DNA of 64,000 bases from an uncultured Alphaproteobacteria bacterium (GTDB lineage: Bacteria > Pseudomonadota > Alphaproteobacteria > GCA-2731375). A model generated the notes under the pieces. That model saw nothing but the letters and a program-made list of their open reading frames with translations, had not been told where the DNA came from and made no database searches. The position numbers and the translations under genes are program-made. Below, in pieces: positions 15,593-24,622 of the stretch. Position 1 is the first letter of the stretch, and each line of letters opens with the position of its first letter. The stretch lies in contig CATOSZ010000002.1 in NCBI GenBank assembly GCA_951812805.1, forward strand, positions 248,001 to 312,000, written 5' to 3'.

Positions 15593-16582
15593 CTACTCCT
15601 TGTTTCGCGCGGTGGTCTGGAAATAGGCCTGGGCCGCGTCGTGCAGCGGCGCGCTGAGCCCATCCATCTTCATTTCACTCGCCTTCAGGCCTTTGAGCGC
15701 CGGATGCATGAGCTTGAACAGGCCGAGGTTCTCCAAAACGCTTCGCACCAGGGTCTTGATCGCCTGGTTGGGCACTTTCGCATTGGCGACCAGCGTGGCG
15801 CCGACCCCGAATGTCGTGACCTCCCGGGACTGCCCGAAATACATGCCGGCCGGAATGACCGCCCGGCGGTAGTAGGGATGTTGGGCGATGAGGTCCTTTA
15901 TCGGCGCACCTTCGACGTCGACCAGATTGGTGCTGCACTTGGCGGTCGCCGCCTTGATGGTGCCCGAGGGATGGCCGGCGACGAAGACGATGGCCTCGAC
16001 CTCGCCATCGCAAAGCGCCTGTGCCTGGTGTTTGGAGTCGAACTCGCGCACACCGGTGAAACTGAACCGTGTCCAGCCAAACGCGCGCATCACGACTTCC
16101 ATCGTCGCGCGTTGACCGGAGCCGGGGTTGCCGATGTTGACCCGGTGGCCGGGCAGGTCCGAGATCGATTTGATGTCCGAATTCGACCGGGCCAGCACCG
16201 TGAACGATTCCGGATACAACGAGAGGACGGAGCGCAGTTCGAGGTCCGGGCCGATGTCGCGGAACCTGCTCGACCCGTTGTAGGCGTGGAACTGCCAATC
16301 CGACTGCACGATGGCCAGATCCAGCGAACCCTTGCGCATGCGCTTCAGGTTCTGGATCGACCCGCCCGTGCTCTCGACGACGCATTCCGGTTCGCTCGGC
16401 GCACGATCGGCGTTATAGAGGCGGCAGATGGCGATCGCGACGGGATAGTAGACACCGGTGACCCCACCGCTGCCCATGATCAGCTTGTCGTTCTTCGCGT
16501 TCGCTGCGCCCAGCCAAAGCGCCGGGAAGGTGAGAACGAGCGCGACCGCCAATCGAACAGCCGTATTTCGCCGATCCGTCAT
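15593..16582 (-). CDS. TAXI-family TRAP-type solute-binding protein (upstream of the channel)
   Basis: 329 residues from ATG 16582; in-frame codons further upstream lack a better start. The signal peptide is MTDRRNTAVRLAVALVLTF followed by an ANA cleavage site. TAXI motifs are complete: GSGGVTGVYYPVAIAICRL, VESTGGSIQNL, AIVQSDWQFHAY, HRVNIGNPGSGQRATMEV and DGLSAPLHDAAQAYF. It is a paralogue of the receptor at 12266-13237. The gene ends 66 bp before the channel ATG and is on the same strand, so receptor and channel are probably one operon. No TRAP permease is nearby, which makes a hand-off to the channel's binding domain worth considering. Two TGACTA boxes 15 bp apart lie upstream. Confidence 0.9.
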   Translation of the reverse strand: MTDRRNTAVRLAVALVLTFPALWLGAANAKNDKLIMGSGGVTGVYYPVAIAICRLYNADRAPSEPECVVESTGGSIQNLKRMRKGSLDLAIVQSDWQFHAYNGSSRFRDIGPDLELRSVLSLYPESFTVLARSNSDIKSISDLPGHRVNIGNPGSGQRATMEVVMRAFGWTRFSFTGVREFDSKHQAQALCDGEVEAIVFVAGHPSGTIKAATAKCSTNLVDVEGAPIKDLIAQHPYYRRAVIPAGMYFGQSREVTTFGVGATLVANAKVPNQAIKTLVRSVLENLGLFKLMHPALKGLKASEMKMDGLSAPLHDAAQAYFQTTARNKE

Positions 16583-16701
16583 CACCGCGATGATCCCCCC
16601 TAGGCGCCAAACGGCCGGCACGTACTATTATTCTCGCTCGACCGTTTAGTCACTGAAACCCTAGTCATGAACGGGGCGGTTTGCAATGCGGAGTTTGCCG
16701 T

Positions 16702-18162
16702 CTAGAAGATCTCGAAGTACTCCCGCTGCTCCCAATCGGTCACGCTGGCGAGGAAGCGGTCGATCTCGGCCTGTTTGATGTGCAGGTAGTAGTCGATGAA
16801 GCGGTCGCCGAGGCGCGCGCGGAAGAAATCGTCGCCGCGGAGAGCCGCGACCGCCTCGAGCAGCGAGCCGGGCAGGCGCGGCGCCTCGTCGCCGTAAGGC
16901 TCTGCCGCCATCGGCGGTGGTGTCGCCGCCCGTTCGATCCCGTCGAGGCCCGCCAGCACCTGGCTCGCCAGATAGAGATAGGGGTTGGCGGCGGGCTCGC
17001 CGGCGCGGTTCTCGATCCGGGTGCCGGGATCGCCCGGTCCGCCCAGGACACGCAGCAGGGCGCCGCGGTTGTCCCGGCCCCAATGCACCCGGTCGGGCGC
17101 CAGCGAATAGGGCTGGTAGCGCTTGTAGCCGTTCAACGTCGGCGCCGCGAAGATCGCGCCGGCTCTCGCATGCTCGAGCAGGCCGGCGGCGAAGTGCCGA
17201 CCGAGAGGCGACAACGCCGCCCCGCCATCCTCGGGCATGAAGCGGTTTTCACCGCTCTCGCAATCGCGCAAGGACTGGTGTAGGTGCCAGCCGGAGGAAA
17301 ACAGGTTGGCGAGGTTCGGCCGGCACATGAAGCTCGCGTGCAGGCCGTGGCGCCGCGCGATCTGCTTCACCGCGCTGCGCAGCAGGACCATGTCGTCCGC
17401 CGTCGCCAGGCCGACGCCGGGCTTCAGGGTGATCTCGACCTGGCTCGGCCCGTATTCGACCTCGAGCGTGCGGAGCGGCAGGCCGAGCGCCAGAAGATCG
17501 CGGCGCAACGGCTCCAGGAACGGATCGAGCTCGTCCATGCGCTGTTCGGTCAGATACTGGAAGCCGTGCGCCAGCAGGGAGACCGCCGGCGGCTCGCCCG
17601 GCTGGCCGGCCTGTGCGGGATCGAGTTTCGCGTCCTCCAGCCGGAACAGATGGAACTCCACCTCCAGCCCGCAGACGTAGTCGTAGCCGGCCCGGGTAAG
17701 ATCGCCGAGCGCTGAGCGCAGGATCTCGCGGGTCGCGAAGGGGACCGGATCGCCGGCCGGGAAATAGATGTCGGCCAGCATCCAGCCGGTCCCGGGCGCC
17801 CAGGGCAGGACGCGGAAACTCGATGGGTCGGGCAGCATCAGGAAATCGCCGGCCCCGGTCATCTCGCCCATGTCGAAGCCGCCGCCCTCGGTGAACCAGG
17901 GGAACACGGTGCGGTGCGCAGTATCCTTCGCCAGCAGGGTCGTCACCATGGAGACGCCGTTCTCGAAGGCAGAGGCGAGCGTGTCGGCGACGAGGGTCTT
18001 GCCCCGCAGGATGCCGTGCTGGTCGGGAAAGGAGACGCGGACGACGTCGAGCTTTTCCGCCTGGACCCGTTGCACGACCTCCGCCGCGGCCCGTGCGTCG
18101 CCGAGCCCGTGCCGCCGGGCGAAGCCGCCCCGGCCAAGCGCGCCGTCCGACGCCTCAGCCAT
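16702..18162 (-). CDS. Glutamine synthetase family protein (amine-glutamate ligase type)
   Basis: 486 residues starting MAEASDGAL. It has the GS beta-grasp N-terminal region (VVRVSFPDQHGILRGK) and the catalytic barrel: YDYVCGLEVEFHLF for the metal-binding glutamates, ASFMCRPNLANLFSSGWHLHQSL for the histidine loop and RIENRAGEPAANPYLYLASQVLAGLDGI near the C-terminus. The adenylylation tyrosine region of GlnA is not apparent. Such divergent members often join glutamate to amines in catabolic pathways. The start overlaps the stop of the Rieske oxygenase gene by 8 bases, so the pair is translationally linked; the substrate is unknown. Confidence 0.85.
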   Translation of the reverse strand: MAEASDGALGRGGFARRHGLGDARAAAEVVQRVQAEKLDVVRVSFPDQHGILRGKTLVADTLASAFENGVSMVTTLLAKDTAHRTVFPWFTEGGGFDMGEMTGAGDFLMLPDPSSFRVLPWAPGTGWMLADIYFPAGDPVPFATREILRSALGDLTRAGYDYVCGLEVEFHLFRLEDAKLDPAQAGQPGEPPAVSLLAHGFQYLTEQRMDELDPFLEPLRRDLLALGLPLRTLEVEYGPSQVEITLKPGVGLATADDMVLLRSAVKQIARRHGLHASFMCRPNLANLFSSGWHLHQSLRDCESGENRFMPEDGGAALSPLGRHFAAGLLEHARAGAIFAAPTLNGYKRYQPYSLAPDRVHWGRDNRGALLRVLGGPGDPGTRIENRAGEPAANPYLYLASQVLAGLDGIERAATPPPMAAEPYGDEAPRLPGSLLEAVAALRGDDFFRARLGDRFIDYYLHIKQAEIDRFLASVTDWEQREYFEIF

Positions 18163-19447
18163 CCGCCGGCACCGCCGTCCAGGGGCAGGCGGCGCGGCGG
18201 GCCGCGTCGGCTTCACGCCAGATCTCGTCCCAGGCCGCCGTCGGACCGATGGTGTCGAGGGCGATCGGCACCCCGTCGTTCTCACGCGGTGACGCCGGCG
18301 CGTCCGGCGCCCCGATCGCCTGCAGCAACAGACGACGGTTGGCGGCGATCGCCTTGTCGGTGGTCGCGAGATGCTCCTTCTCGCGGTTCTGGATCGCGCC
18401 CATGGACTCGACCGCCCACTGGTCGTGCACGTTGATGTCCATCCCCATGCCGGTGAACGTCAGGCTCTTCTGCTCCGCCGGGTCGTAGCCATAGGCGTTC
18501 GCCGCACCCTTCAGGGGGGCGTAGTTCGGCAGACTATGCTCCGCCAGGCGCTGGGCGCGCATCGTCTCCGCGTCGACCGGCTCGGCGAAACTGGTGAACA
18601 TCGACACCCAATAGCACCGGGAGTCGTCGACCGGCACATGCCACTGCGTGATCGTCATCCAGCGCGACATCGGAATATGGATGGCGCAGGGAAACAACAG
18701 GTTGGTGACGCGGACATGGGTGCGCGCATCGTCCAGGTGGCGAAGCGTCTTGATCCGCAGGCCCCAATCCGTTTCGTCCAGCAGGATTTCCGGGCGGTGA
18801 TGCTCGCGCAGCAGGCGCGTGATCGGGATGTCGTTGGCGCTGTCGCGGAACTGACGACCGTAGTCGTCGCCGCCGTCCTCGTCCTCGAAGAAACGATGCA
18901 GGAAGGAGGCGTGCGCGGGATCGATGCCGATCTCCAGGGCCTGCAGCCAATTGCAATGCCACAATCCCTTGAAGGCGAAGACATGGCTCGCCGGCGCGCG
19001 CAGACAATCGAGCGCGGGCAGCGGCGGCGGGGTGCCGGGGCCGAGATAGGCGAAGACGATGCCGTTCCGCTCTTCGACCGGATAGCGGGTGGTGCGGATC
19101 TTCTCGTGCGCGCGACTGCCCGCGGGCTCGGCCGGTTGTTCCAGGCAGCGCCCGTCCGTCGCCATCAGCCAGCCGTGGAAGGGACAGCGCAGGCCCCCGT
19201 CCTCCAGCCGCCCGTAGGCGAGGTCGACTCCGCGATGCGGGCAATGCCGGTCGATCAGGCCGAGGCGACCGGCCTCGTCGCGAAACAGCACCAGGTCCTC
19301 GCCCAGCAGGCGTACCGGCGCCAGTGGCCGCTCGCCGCTCAGCTCGTCGCTCAATGCCGCGGGCAACCAGTGGCGACGCAGCACGGCGCCCGCGGGCGTG
19401 TCGGGCCCGGTCCGGGTCACCAGGTCGTTTCGCTCACCTGTCATCAT
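18155..19447 (-). CDS. Rieske [2Fe-2S] aromatic ring-hydroxylating oxygenase, large subunit
   Basis: 430 residues from ATG 19447 (GGAG 10 bases upstream; the next codon is also ATG). The Rieske cluster ligands are CPHRGVDLAYGRLEDGGLRCPFHG, that is C-x-H and C-x2-H 17 residues apart. The mononuclear iron site follows in LEIGIDPAHASFLHRFF (Asp and two His). The second half is the SRPBCC-type catalytic domain. It needs a reductase to supply electrons, and none is adjacent. It is the first gene of an operon with the glutamine-synthetase-like ligase and is divergent from a luciferase-like oxidoreductase. Together they suggest oxidation of an aromatic or N-containing compound. Confidence 0.9.
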   Translation of the reverse strand: MMTGERNDLVTRTGPDTPAGAVLRRHWLPAALSDELSGERPLAPVRLLGEDLVLFRDEAGRLGLIDRHCPHRGVDLAYGRLEDGGLRCPFHGWLMATDGRCLEQPAEPAGSRAHEKIRTTRYPVEERNGIVFAYLGPGTPPPLPALDCLRAPASHVFAFKGLWHCNWLQALEIGIDPAHASFLHRFFEDEDGGDDYGRQFRDSANDIPITRLLREHHRPEILLDETDWGLRIKTLRHLDDARTHVRVTNLLFPCAIHIPMSRWMTITQWHVPVDDSRCYWVSMFTSFAEPVDAETMRAQRLAEHSLPNYAPLKGAANAYGYDPAEQKSLTFTGMGMDINVHDQWAVESMGAIQNREKEHLATTDKAIAANRRLLLQAIGAPDAPASPRENDGVPIALDTIGPTAAWDEIWREADAARRAACPWTAVPADG

Positions 19448-19532
19448 GGCGCTCGCCCTCCGCCGGGGTTGCATTTCCCGGCCGGCGGATCATACCGGAA
19501 GCGGGCGGCGCGGACACGGAAAGGAACACGCC

Positions 19533-20435
19533 ATGCGCATCGGTTTCGCCATTCCCAACAACCAGGGGGTCGAGGACCCGAACGACCTGGTCGCCATCGC
19601 CGTCGAGGCGGAGCGGCGAGGCTACGACAGCGTCTGGGTGCGCGAGCATCTCTGGCATGCCGACTATGTCGCCGAACGGCTGGGCGACCGGCCCTATCAC
19701 GACGCCCTCACCGTGCTGACGGCGATCGCCGTGGCGACGGAGCGGGTGCGTCTCGGCACTTCGGTTCTCGTCCTGCCCTGGCACGAACCGGCCCGCCTGG
19801 CGAAGATGGTGGCGACGCTGGACCAGCTCTCGCATGGCCGGGTCGAACTCGGCATCGGCGTCGCGATGACGCGGGACGAATACGCCAACCTCGGCGTCGA
19901 CTTCACGACGCGCGGGCGCCGTTGCGACGAGATCCTGCAGGCCCTGAAAGCGCTCTGGGGCGAGGACACGCCGAATTTCGCGGGCGAGTTCTACGCCTTC
20001 TCCGGCCTGAAGTTCTCGCCCAAGCCGCATCAATCGCCGCACCCGCCGATCCTGGTCGGCGGCAACAGCGCCGCCGCGCGTCGGCGCACCGCGACGTTGG
20101 GCGACGGCTGGCACACCTTGCGCCAGTCGCCCGAGCAGATCCGCGTCGGCGTTTCGGAGATCGCCGCACTCGCGACGGCGGCGGGTCGGGACCCGTCGGA
20201 TCTCGCCTATTCGATCTCCCTGCCGATGCGTTTCTCCGACAAGGCGCCGAGCCGCCCGCCGGCGGCGCGGACCGCACTGACGGGGACCGGGGCCGACATG
20301 GTCGAAACCCTGGCCGCCTACGCCGAGGCGGGCGTCGGCGAAGTGGTCGTCGCCGTGTCCAGCGCCGACGTCGGCGAGACGCTCGAGGCCATGGCCCGCT
20401 TCATGGACGAGGTCGTGCGTCCCGAGGGCAGCTGA
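19533..20435 (+). CDS. LLM-class (luciferase-like) flavin-dependent oxidoreductase
   Basis: 300 residues. Start ATG 19533 follows an AAAGGA ribosome site. Family features: IGFAIPNNQGVEDPNDLVAIAVEAERRGYDSVWVREH at the N-terminus, RLGTSVLVLPWHEPARLAKMVATLD, and GRVELGIGVAMTRDEYANLGV. The proteins are F420- or FMN-dependent TIM barrels that oxidise or monooxygenate diverse substrates. It is divergent from the Rieske operon across 85 bp, implying shared control. The substrate cannot be told from sequence. Confidence 0.88.
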   Translation: MRIGFAIPNNQGVEDPNDLVAIAVEAERRGYDSVWVREHLWHADYVAERLGDRPYHDALTVLTAIAVATERVRLGTSVLVLPWHEPARLAKMVATLDQLSHGRVELGIGVAMTRDEYANLGVDFTTRGRRCDEILQALKALWGEDTPNFAGEFYAFSGLKFSPKPHQSPHPPILVGGNSAAARRRTATLGDGWHTLRQSPEQIRVGVSEIAALATAAGRDPSDLAYSISLPMRFSDKAPSRPPAARTALTGTGADMVETLAAYAEAGVGEVVVAVSSADVGETLEAMARFMDEVVRPEGS

Positions 20436-20441
20436 AGCCAC

Positions 20442-21608
20442 CTATTCCGGCAGGCCGGCCGCCAGCAGATCGGCGACGTAGCGATCCATCTGGCTTGGAT
20501 CCTCGTGGTAGAACAGGAACTGGCGTGCGAAGCGCCGGGCGGTGAAGTCCGGTTCCTTGCGCATCAATCCGTCGGCGGCGGCGCGGGCCTGTTCCAGCCG
20601 TCCGGCTCGGGCGTGCACCGCGACGAGCTGGGCATGGGGCCAGAAGGTGGCGTTCGGTACCGCGATCGACAGCGCGGCCCAGTCCGCCGCCTCCTCGAAA
20701 CGTTCAAGTAGCATCAGCGCGAGCGAGCCATAGACCAGAAAGGCCCATTTGCGCGGGTCGTGCGGGCTCAGGCGGATCGCCGCCTCGAAATGCGGGATCG
20801 CCTCCAGCATGCGGCCCGAATAGGAGAGGGAATCGCCCAGGCCGCAATAGGCCGTCGCCATGGTCGGGTTCAGTTCGATGGCGTTGCGCAGGTCGGAGAT
20901 CGACTGGTCGTACTCGCGCCGGATCAGATGGATGCGGCCCTTGATGAAGAAGGAATTGGCATCTTTGTCGTCGAGGGTTACGGCCCGCTCCGCCGCACTC
21001 AAGGCGCCGTCGAGCAGCGCTGCGTCCGCCGCCGCACCGAAATACACCGCGCTCAGAAAGATCGTGTAGGCGAGGCCGGCATGGGCCGGGGCGAAGTCCG
21101 GGTCCTGTTCGATCGCCTGGCCGAACAGGCGCCGTGCCTCCGTGTTGCCGTCCTTGGTGTACTGGTAGGCGAGCGAATTGGCCAGGTGATAGGTCTCCCA
21201 GACGTCGAGGCTGCGCGCTTCCTTGCCGCGCGCTCGTTCCCGTTGGGCGGCGCCGATCTCCGGCTCGATCCGGGCGGCGAGCGTCTGGGTGATCTCGTCT
21301 TGCAGCTCGAAGATGTCGTCGAGGTCGCGGTCGTAGCGTTCCGACCAGATCTGGTTGCCGTCCGTCGTTTCGGCCAGCTGGGCGGAGATACGGATCCGGT
21401 TGCCGCCCTTGCGCACGCTGCCCTCCAGCACGAAGTCGGCGCCGAGATCGCGGCCGACCTCGCGCACGTCGACCGACTGGCCCTTGTAGACGAAGGTCGA
21501 ATTACGCGCCGAAACCAGAAGCGAGCGGTTCTTGGTCAGCGCCGTCATGATGTCCTCGGTCATGCCGTCGGCGAGGAACGCCTGCTCCGGCGCGCTTCTC
21601 CCATGTTC
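20442..21608 (-). pseudogene. 5'-truncated TolB-like/TPR signalling protein (adenylate-cyclase-associated type)
   Basis: The frame encodes FLADGMTEDIMTALTKNRSLLVSARNSTF, then LGADFVLEGSVRKGGNRIRISAQL and IWSERYDRDLDDIFELQDEIT. This is the TolB-like module that normally follows an N-terminal HTH or cyclase domain, and at least six TPR-like helical repeats come after it. Homology can be followed upstream to the codons for APEQAFLADG (about 21590), beyond which the frame meets TGA at 21618-21620. The N-terminal effector domain is therefore missing. The surviving 373 codons from ATG 21563 have no ribosome site. I read it as a gene cut at a rearrangement joint next to the repC-like sequence. Confidence 0.7.
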
Positions 21609-21930
21609 CTCGTTTGTTCACGCATTTTGCTGTTTTGCGCCGGATTGAGAGGAACCGCTAACGCGGGAGCAACCTTTTGTCAATGGCCAATTTCAAGCAA
21701 ACGTCACGCGACAAAAGAAAAGGGGCCGCCGAAGCGACCCCTAACGATGTCCTCGATAACCTCATCATTTGTCCGAACATTGGGTGCAGATTCCCGATGT
21801 CCACGATGCCGTCAGCAAGTTCATCCTCCTCAACCAGAGTTAGAGGAAGATGTGCCCTCGGCGATTCCCTGTCAAGGGCAAATGCAAGGTTCCCGGAGAT
21901 ATCGCCCGGTCCCGCCCCGGTCGATCAACC
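21609..21930. other. Gene-free joint between the TPR remnant and the repC-like gene
   Basis: 322 bp with no convincing coding frame. It holds a minus-strand terminator-like hairpin (21709-21742) and short AT-richer stretches (TTTTGTCAATGGCCAATTTCAA near 21673) unlike the GC-rich neighbours. The composition change fits an imported plasmid-type segment that starts close to 21600. Confidence 0.4.
21709..21742 (-). terminator. Rho-independent terminator-like hairpin, minus strand
   Basis: Read on the minus strand, AGGGGTCGC and GCGGCCCCT pair (one mismatch) around a 4-base TTCG loop, followed by TTTTCTTTTGT. It would end transcription coming from the right. No minus-strand gene now lies directly upstream, so it is probably an orphan left by rearrangement. 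Confidence 0.5.
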
Positions 21931-22714
21931 ATGCAACAGCACACCACTTCCAACACCAGCACAGTACAGTACAGCGTCCCTGGCTCGCCAACGAGAGCCT
22001 CAACCCGAGCGGCGGCCGGGAACGCTCCCCGGTCCACAAGCAGGCCGAGAGGGGCGCGGAGAGCTTTCTCGGCCTGCCCGAGGGCATCAAGCGCTTCGAG
22101 ATCCTCGCCGTCCTGCGCCGGGTCGGCCTCGAGGACGGCTGGACACGCGGCCTGATCAGCCACTACGAGCTGCTGCTCACCTACACCAGGGAGAGCGACT
22201 GGGCGCCGGGCGGACGACCCGTCGTCTGGCTCTCGGTGGAGAAGGCGGCCCAACAGCTCGGTATCTCCCCCCGCCAGGTCCGGCGCAACGAGCGGCGGAT
22301 GATGGAACTGGGCGCCCTGGCCTTCCGTGATTCTCCCAACCACCGCCGCTTCGGGCGCCGCGACGGCGAGGGCCGGATCGTCGAGGCCTATGGCCTGGAC
22401 CTCTCGCCCGCCGCCGCCCTGCTGCCCCGCCTGGCACGGCTGGAACAGACCCTGGTCCGGAACAGGGCCGAATGGCGCCGGCTCAAGCGGGAGATCGGCA
22501 CGGCCCGCAAGGGCATCCGCGCCGCCATCGAATGGGCCCTCGAACACCAGCGCGTGAGCGACGAGATCGCCGAGACGCTCTGGCAGGGATTACAGGGCTT
22601 CGCAGAGCGGATCCGCGCCGAAACACCCCTCGATGGCTTGCGTCAACGACTGGCCGAACTCCGCGCCTTCGACGCCCGTCTGTGGCGTCTGATCGGGGAA
22701 GATCGGCCCGTGGA
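21931..22714 (+). pseudogene. repC-like plasmid replication initiator, frameshifted and 3'-truncated
   Basis: The frame encodes ESFLGLPEGIKRFEILAVLRRVG, LISHYELLLTYTRESDWAPGGRPVVW, AAQQLGISPRQVRRNERRMMELGALAFRDSPNHRRFGRRD and AYGLDLSPAAALLPRL, the winged-helix region of RepC-type initiators of alphaproteobacterial secondary replicons. The plausible start ATG 21931 (MQQHTTSNTSTVQ) is out of frame with this. Removing one copy of the 5-bp tandem ACAGT-ACAGT at 21961-21970 joins them exactly as STVQRPWLANESLNP. The 3' end is cut by the IS21-A element at 22715, after VDA. Both lesions make it non-functional. No repA, repB or origin is visible. Confidence 0.75.
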
Positions 22715-22886
22715 TGCGCGTTTCGGAAAGTCCCGGACACCGATTACGGAAAGTCCTGGCCAGAGATTTCAGTAAGTCGCGGCCAGTGATTCCGGAAAGT
22801 CCCGGACAGCATCACGGGGCGATCTGAGTTCAGCTTTCGGGTGCGCCGTCTCGGCGTCTACCTCTTGGCTTTTGCCGGGAGGGGAC

Positions 22887-24440
22887 ATGCCCAGACGGAA
22901 GCAGACGAGACGAACGACGGTGAGAGATGCACGAACGATCCTGCGGCTGACGCATGACCAAGGCCTCTCGGCGCGAGAGGTGGCGGAACGGCTGAAGGTC
23001 TCCAAGACGACAGTGTCGACCTATTTGCTGCGGGCCCGCGAGGTCGGCCTTACCGCCTGGCCGCTGCCGGCGGAATACGAGGACGACGCGGTCCTGCAAG
23101 AGACGCTGTTCCGCCGCATGGGCCGGCCCCCGCGCGACAGGTGCGAGCCGCACTGGCCGACGGTCGCGGCCGAGCTGAAGCGCAAGGGGGTGACGCTGAC
23201 CCTGCTCTGGCAGGAATACCGCGCCTCACATCCCGATGGCTACGGCTACACCTGGTTCTGCGAAGCCTTCACGGCGTTCAAGCGGCGCACCGGCGCCACC
23301 TGGCGCAACCGCCACGAGGCCGGTGCGGTCATGCAGACCGATTATGCCGGCCAGACGGTGGACATCGTCGACCCCGAGACCGGCGAGGTGCACGACGCGC
23401 AGATCTTCGTCGCCGTGCTGGGCGCTTCCTCGCTCACCTTCGCCACCGCCAGCCTGACCCAGCGCCTGCCCGACTGGGTCGCCGGACAATGCCGGGCGCT
23501 CGCCTACTTCGGCGGCGTGCCCAAGAGCATCGTCTGCGATAACCTCAAGGCCGGCGTCGCCAAGCCGCTCTGGTTCGAGCCGACCCTCAACCCGACCTTC
23601 GCCGCGCTCGCCGAGCACTACGACACCACCGTCCTGCCGACCCGGGTCCGCAAGCCGCGCGACAAGGCCAAGGTCGAAGTCGCCGTCCAGGTCGTCGAGC
23701 GCTGGATCCTGGCAAGACTGCGCAATACGCGCTTCTTCTCCCTCGACCAGCTCAACCGGGCGATCCGCGACCTCCTCGAGGAGCTCAACGAGCGGCCCAT
23801 GCGCAACCTTGGAAAGAGCCGGCGCCAGATGTTCGAGGCCATCGAGCGCGAGGCCCTGGCACCCCTGCCGACGACGCCCTTCGAATATGCCGAATGGAAG
23901 ACCGCCAAGGTCCATTCCGACTATCACGTCGACGTCGAGCGCAGCTTCTACTCCGTGCCGCACGGCCTGATCGGCCGCAAGGTCCAAGTCCGGCTCACTC
24001 ACCGCACGGTCGAGATCTTCCACAACCACAAGCGCGTCGCCAGCCATCTCCGCCGCTCACCGCATGGCGGCCATGCCACGATCCCGGCCCACATGCCCAA
24101 GGCGCACCAGCGCTATGCCGAGCGAACGCCACAAAGCCTGATCGACCAGGCCAGCCGCATCGGCCCCAACGCCGCCCTCCTGGTCGAGCGGATGATCCGC
24201 GATCGGCCCCATCCCGAGCAAGGCTATCGCAGCGCCATGGGCGTCTTGTCGCTCGCCCGCCGATACGAACCGGAACGCGTCGAGGCCGCCTGCGCACGCG
24301 CGCTCACCATCAACACGACCAGCTACTCATCGCTCGCCGCCATCCTCAAGTCCGGCCTCGATCGCACACGCCCCGAGCGCGAACCGCTTCTGCCGCTGCC
24401 GCCACACACCAACATCCGCGGCCCCGGCTACTACCGATAA
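22887..24440 (+). CDS. istA: IstA transposase of IS21-A, copy 1
   Basis: 517 residues from ATG 22887, preceded by GGGAGGGGAC. The N-terminal helix-turn-helix is [28 protein letters not shown]. The integrase core has [13 protein letters not shown] for the first aspartate, [18 protein letters not shown] for the second and [19 protein letters not shown] for the glutamate. The predicted protein is the same as in the copy at 44420-45973. It may still be expressed although its partner IstB is truncated; the intact copy could supply it. Confidence 0.93.
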   Translation: MPRRKQTRRTTVRDARTILRLTHDQGLSAREVAERLKVSKTTVSTYLLRAREVGLTAWPLPAEYEDDAVLQETLFRRMGRPPRDRCEPHWPTVAAELKRKGVTLTLLWQEYRASHPDGYGYTWFCEAFTAFKRRTGATWRNRHEAGAVMQTDYAGQTVDIVDPETGEVHDAQIFVAVLGASSLTFATASLTQRLPDWVAGQCRALAYFGGVPKSIVCDNLKAGVAKPLWFEPTLNPTFAALAEHYDTTVLPTRVRKPRDKAKVEVAVQVVERWILARLRNTRFFSLDQLNRAIRDLLEELNERPMRNLGKSRRQMFEAIEREALAPLPTTPFEYAEWKTAKVHSDYHVDVERSFYSVPHGLIGRKVQVRLTHRTVEIFHNHKRVASHLRRSPHGGHATIPAHMPKAHQRYAERTPQSLIDQASRIGPNAALLVERMIRDRPHPEQGYRSAMGVLSLARRYEPERVEAACARALTINTTSYSSLAAILKSGLDRTRPEREPLLPLPPHTNIRGPGYYR

Positions 24441-24457
24441 CCAGGAGAAGACACCTC

Positions 24458-24549
24458 ATGCTGACACACCCGACCCTCGACCAGATGCAGGCCCTCGGCT
24501 TCAAGGGCATGGCAGAGGCTTACCGCGACATGGCCGAGCGAGGCCAATC
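24458..24549 (+). pseudogene. istB fragment of IS21-A
   Basis: Begins [20 protein letters not shown] with its own ribosome site (CAGGAG) and matches the first 30 codons of the intact istB at 45991. It is interrupted after GQS at 24549 by the end of IS21-B. The ATPase domain is missing. Confidence 0.9.
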
Positions 24550-24622
24550 TGTCAATCAGCATTTAATTCTGACCCCCTATCGGCGTGCAAAATTGACCCC
24601 CCCCCTCCCTTGCTTCGACGGA

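Larger units (their letters stand above)
22715..24549 (+). mobile_element. IS21-family element IS21-A, copy 1, 3'-truncated
   Basis: It starts TGCGCGTTTCGG, identical to the left end of the intact copy at 44248. Identity to that copy stops at base 24549, 92 bp into istB, where the IS21-B end begins. Four imperfect repeats of CGGAAAGTCCCGGAC type lie in the first 95 bp. The right end and any target duplication are absent from this site. Confidence 0.9.

Noticed and set aside
20760-22775. A 671-codon plus-strand open frame covering the TPR remnant and the repC-like region
   Set aside because: Its first half is the antisense of the minus-strand TPR gene and has no homology. Only the part after about 21965 is the real RepC frame.
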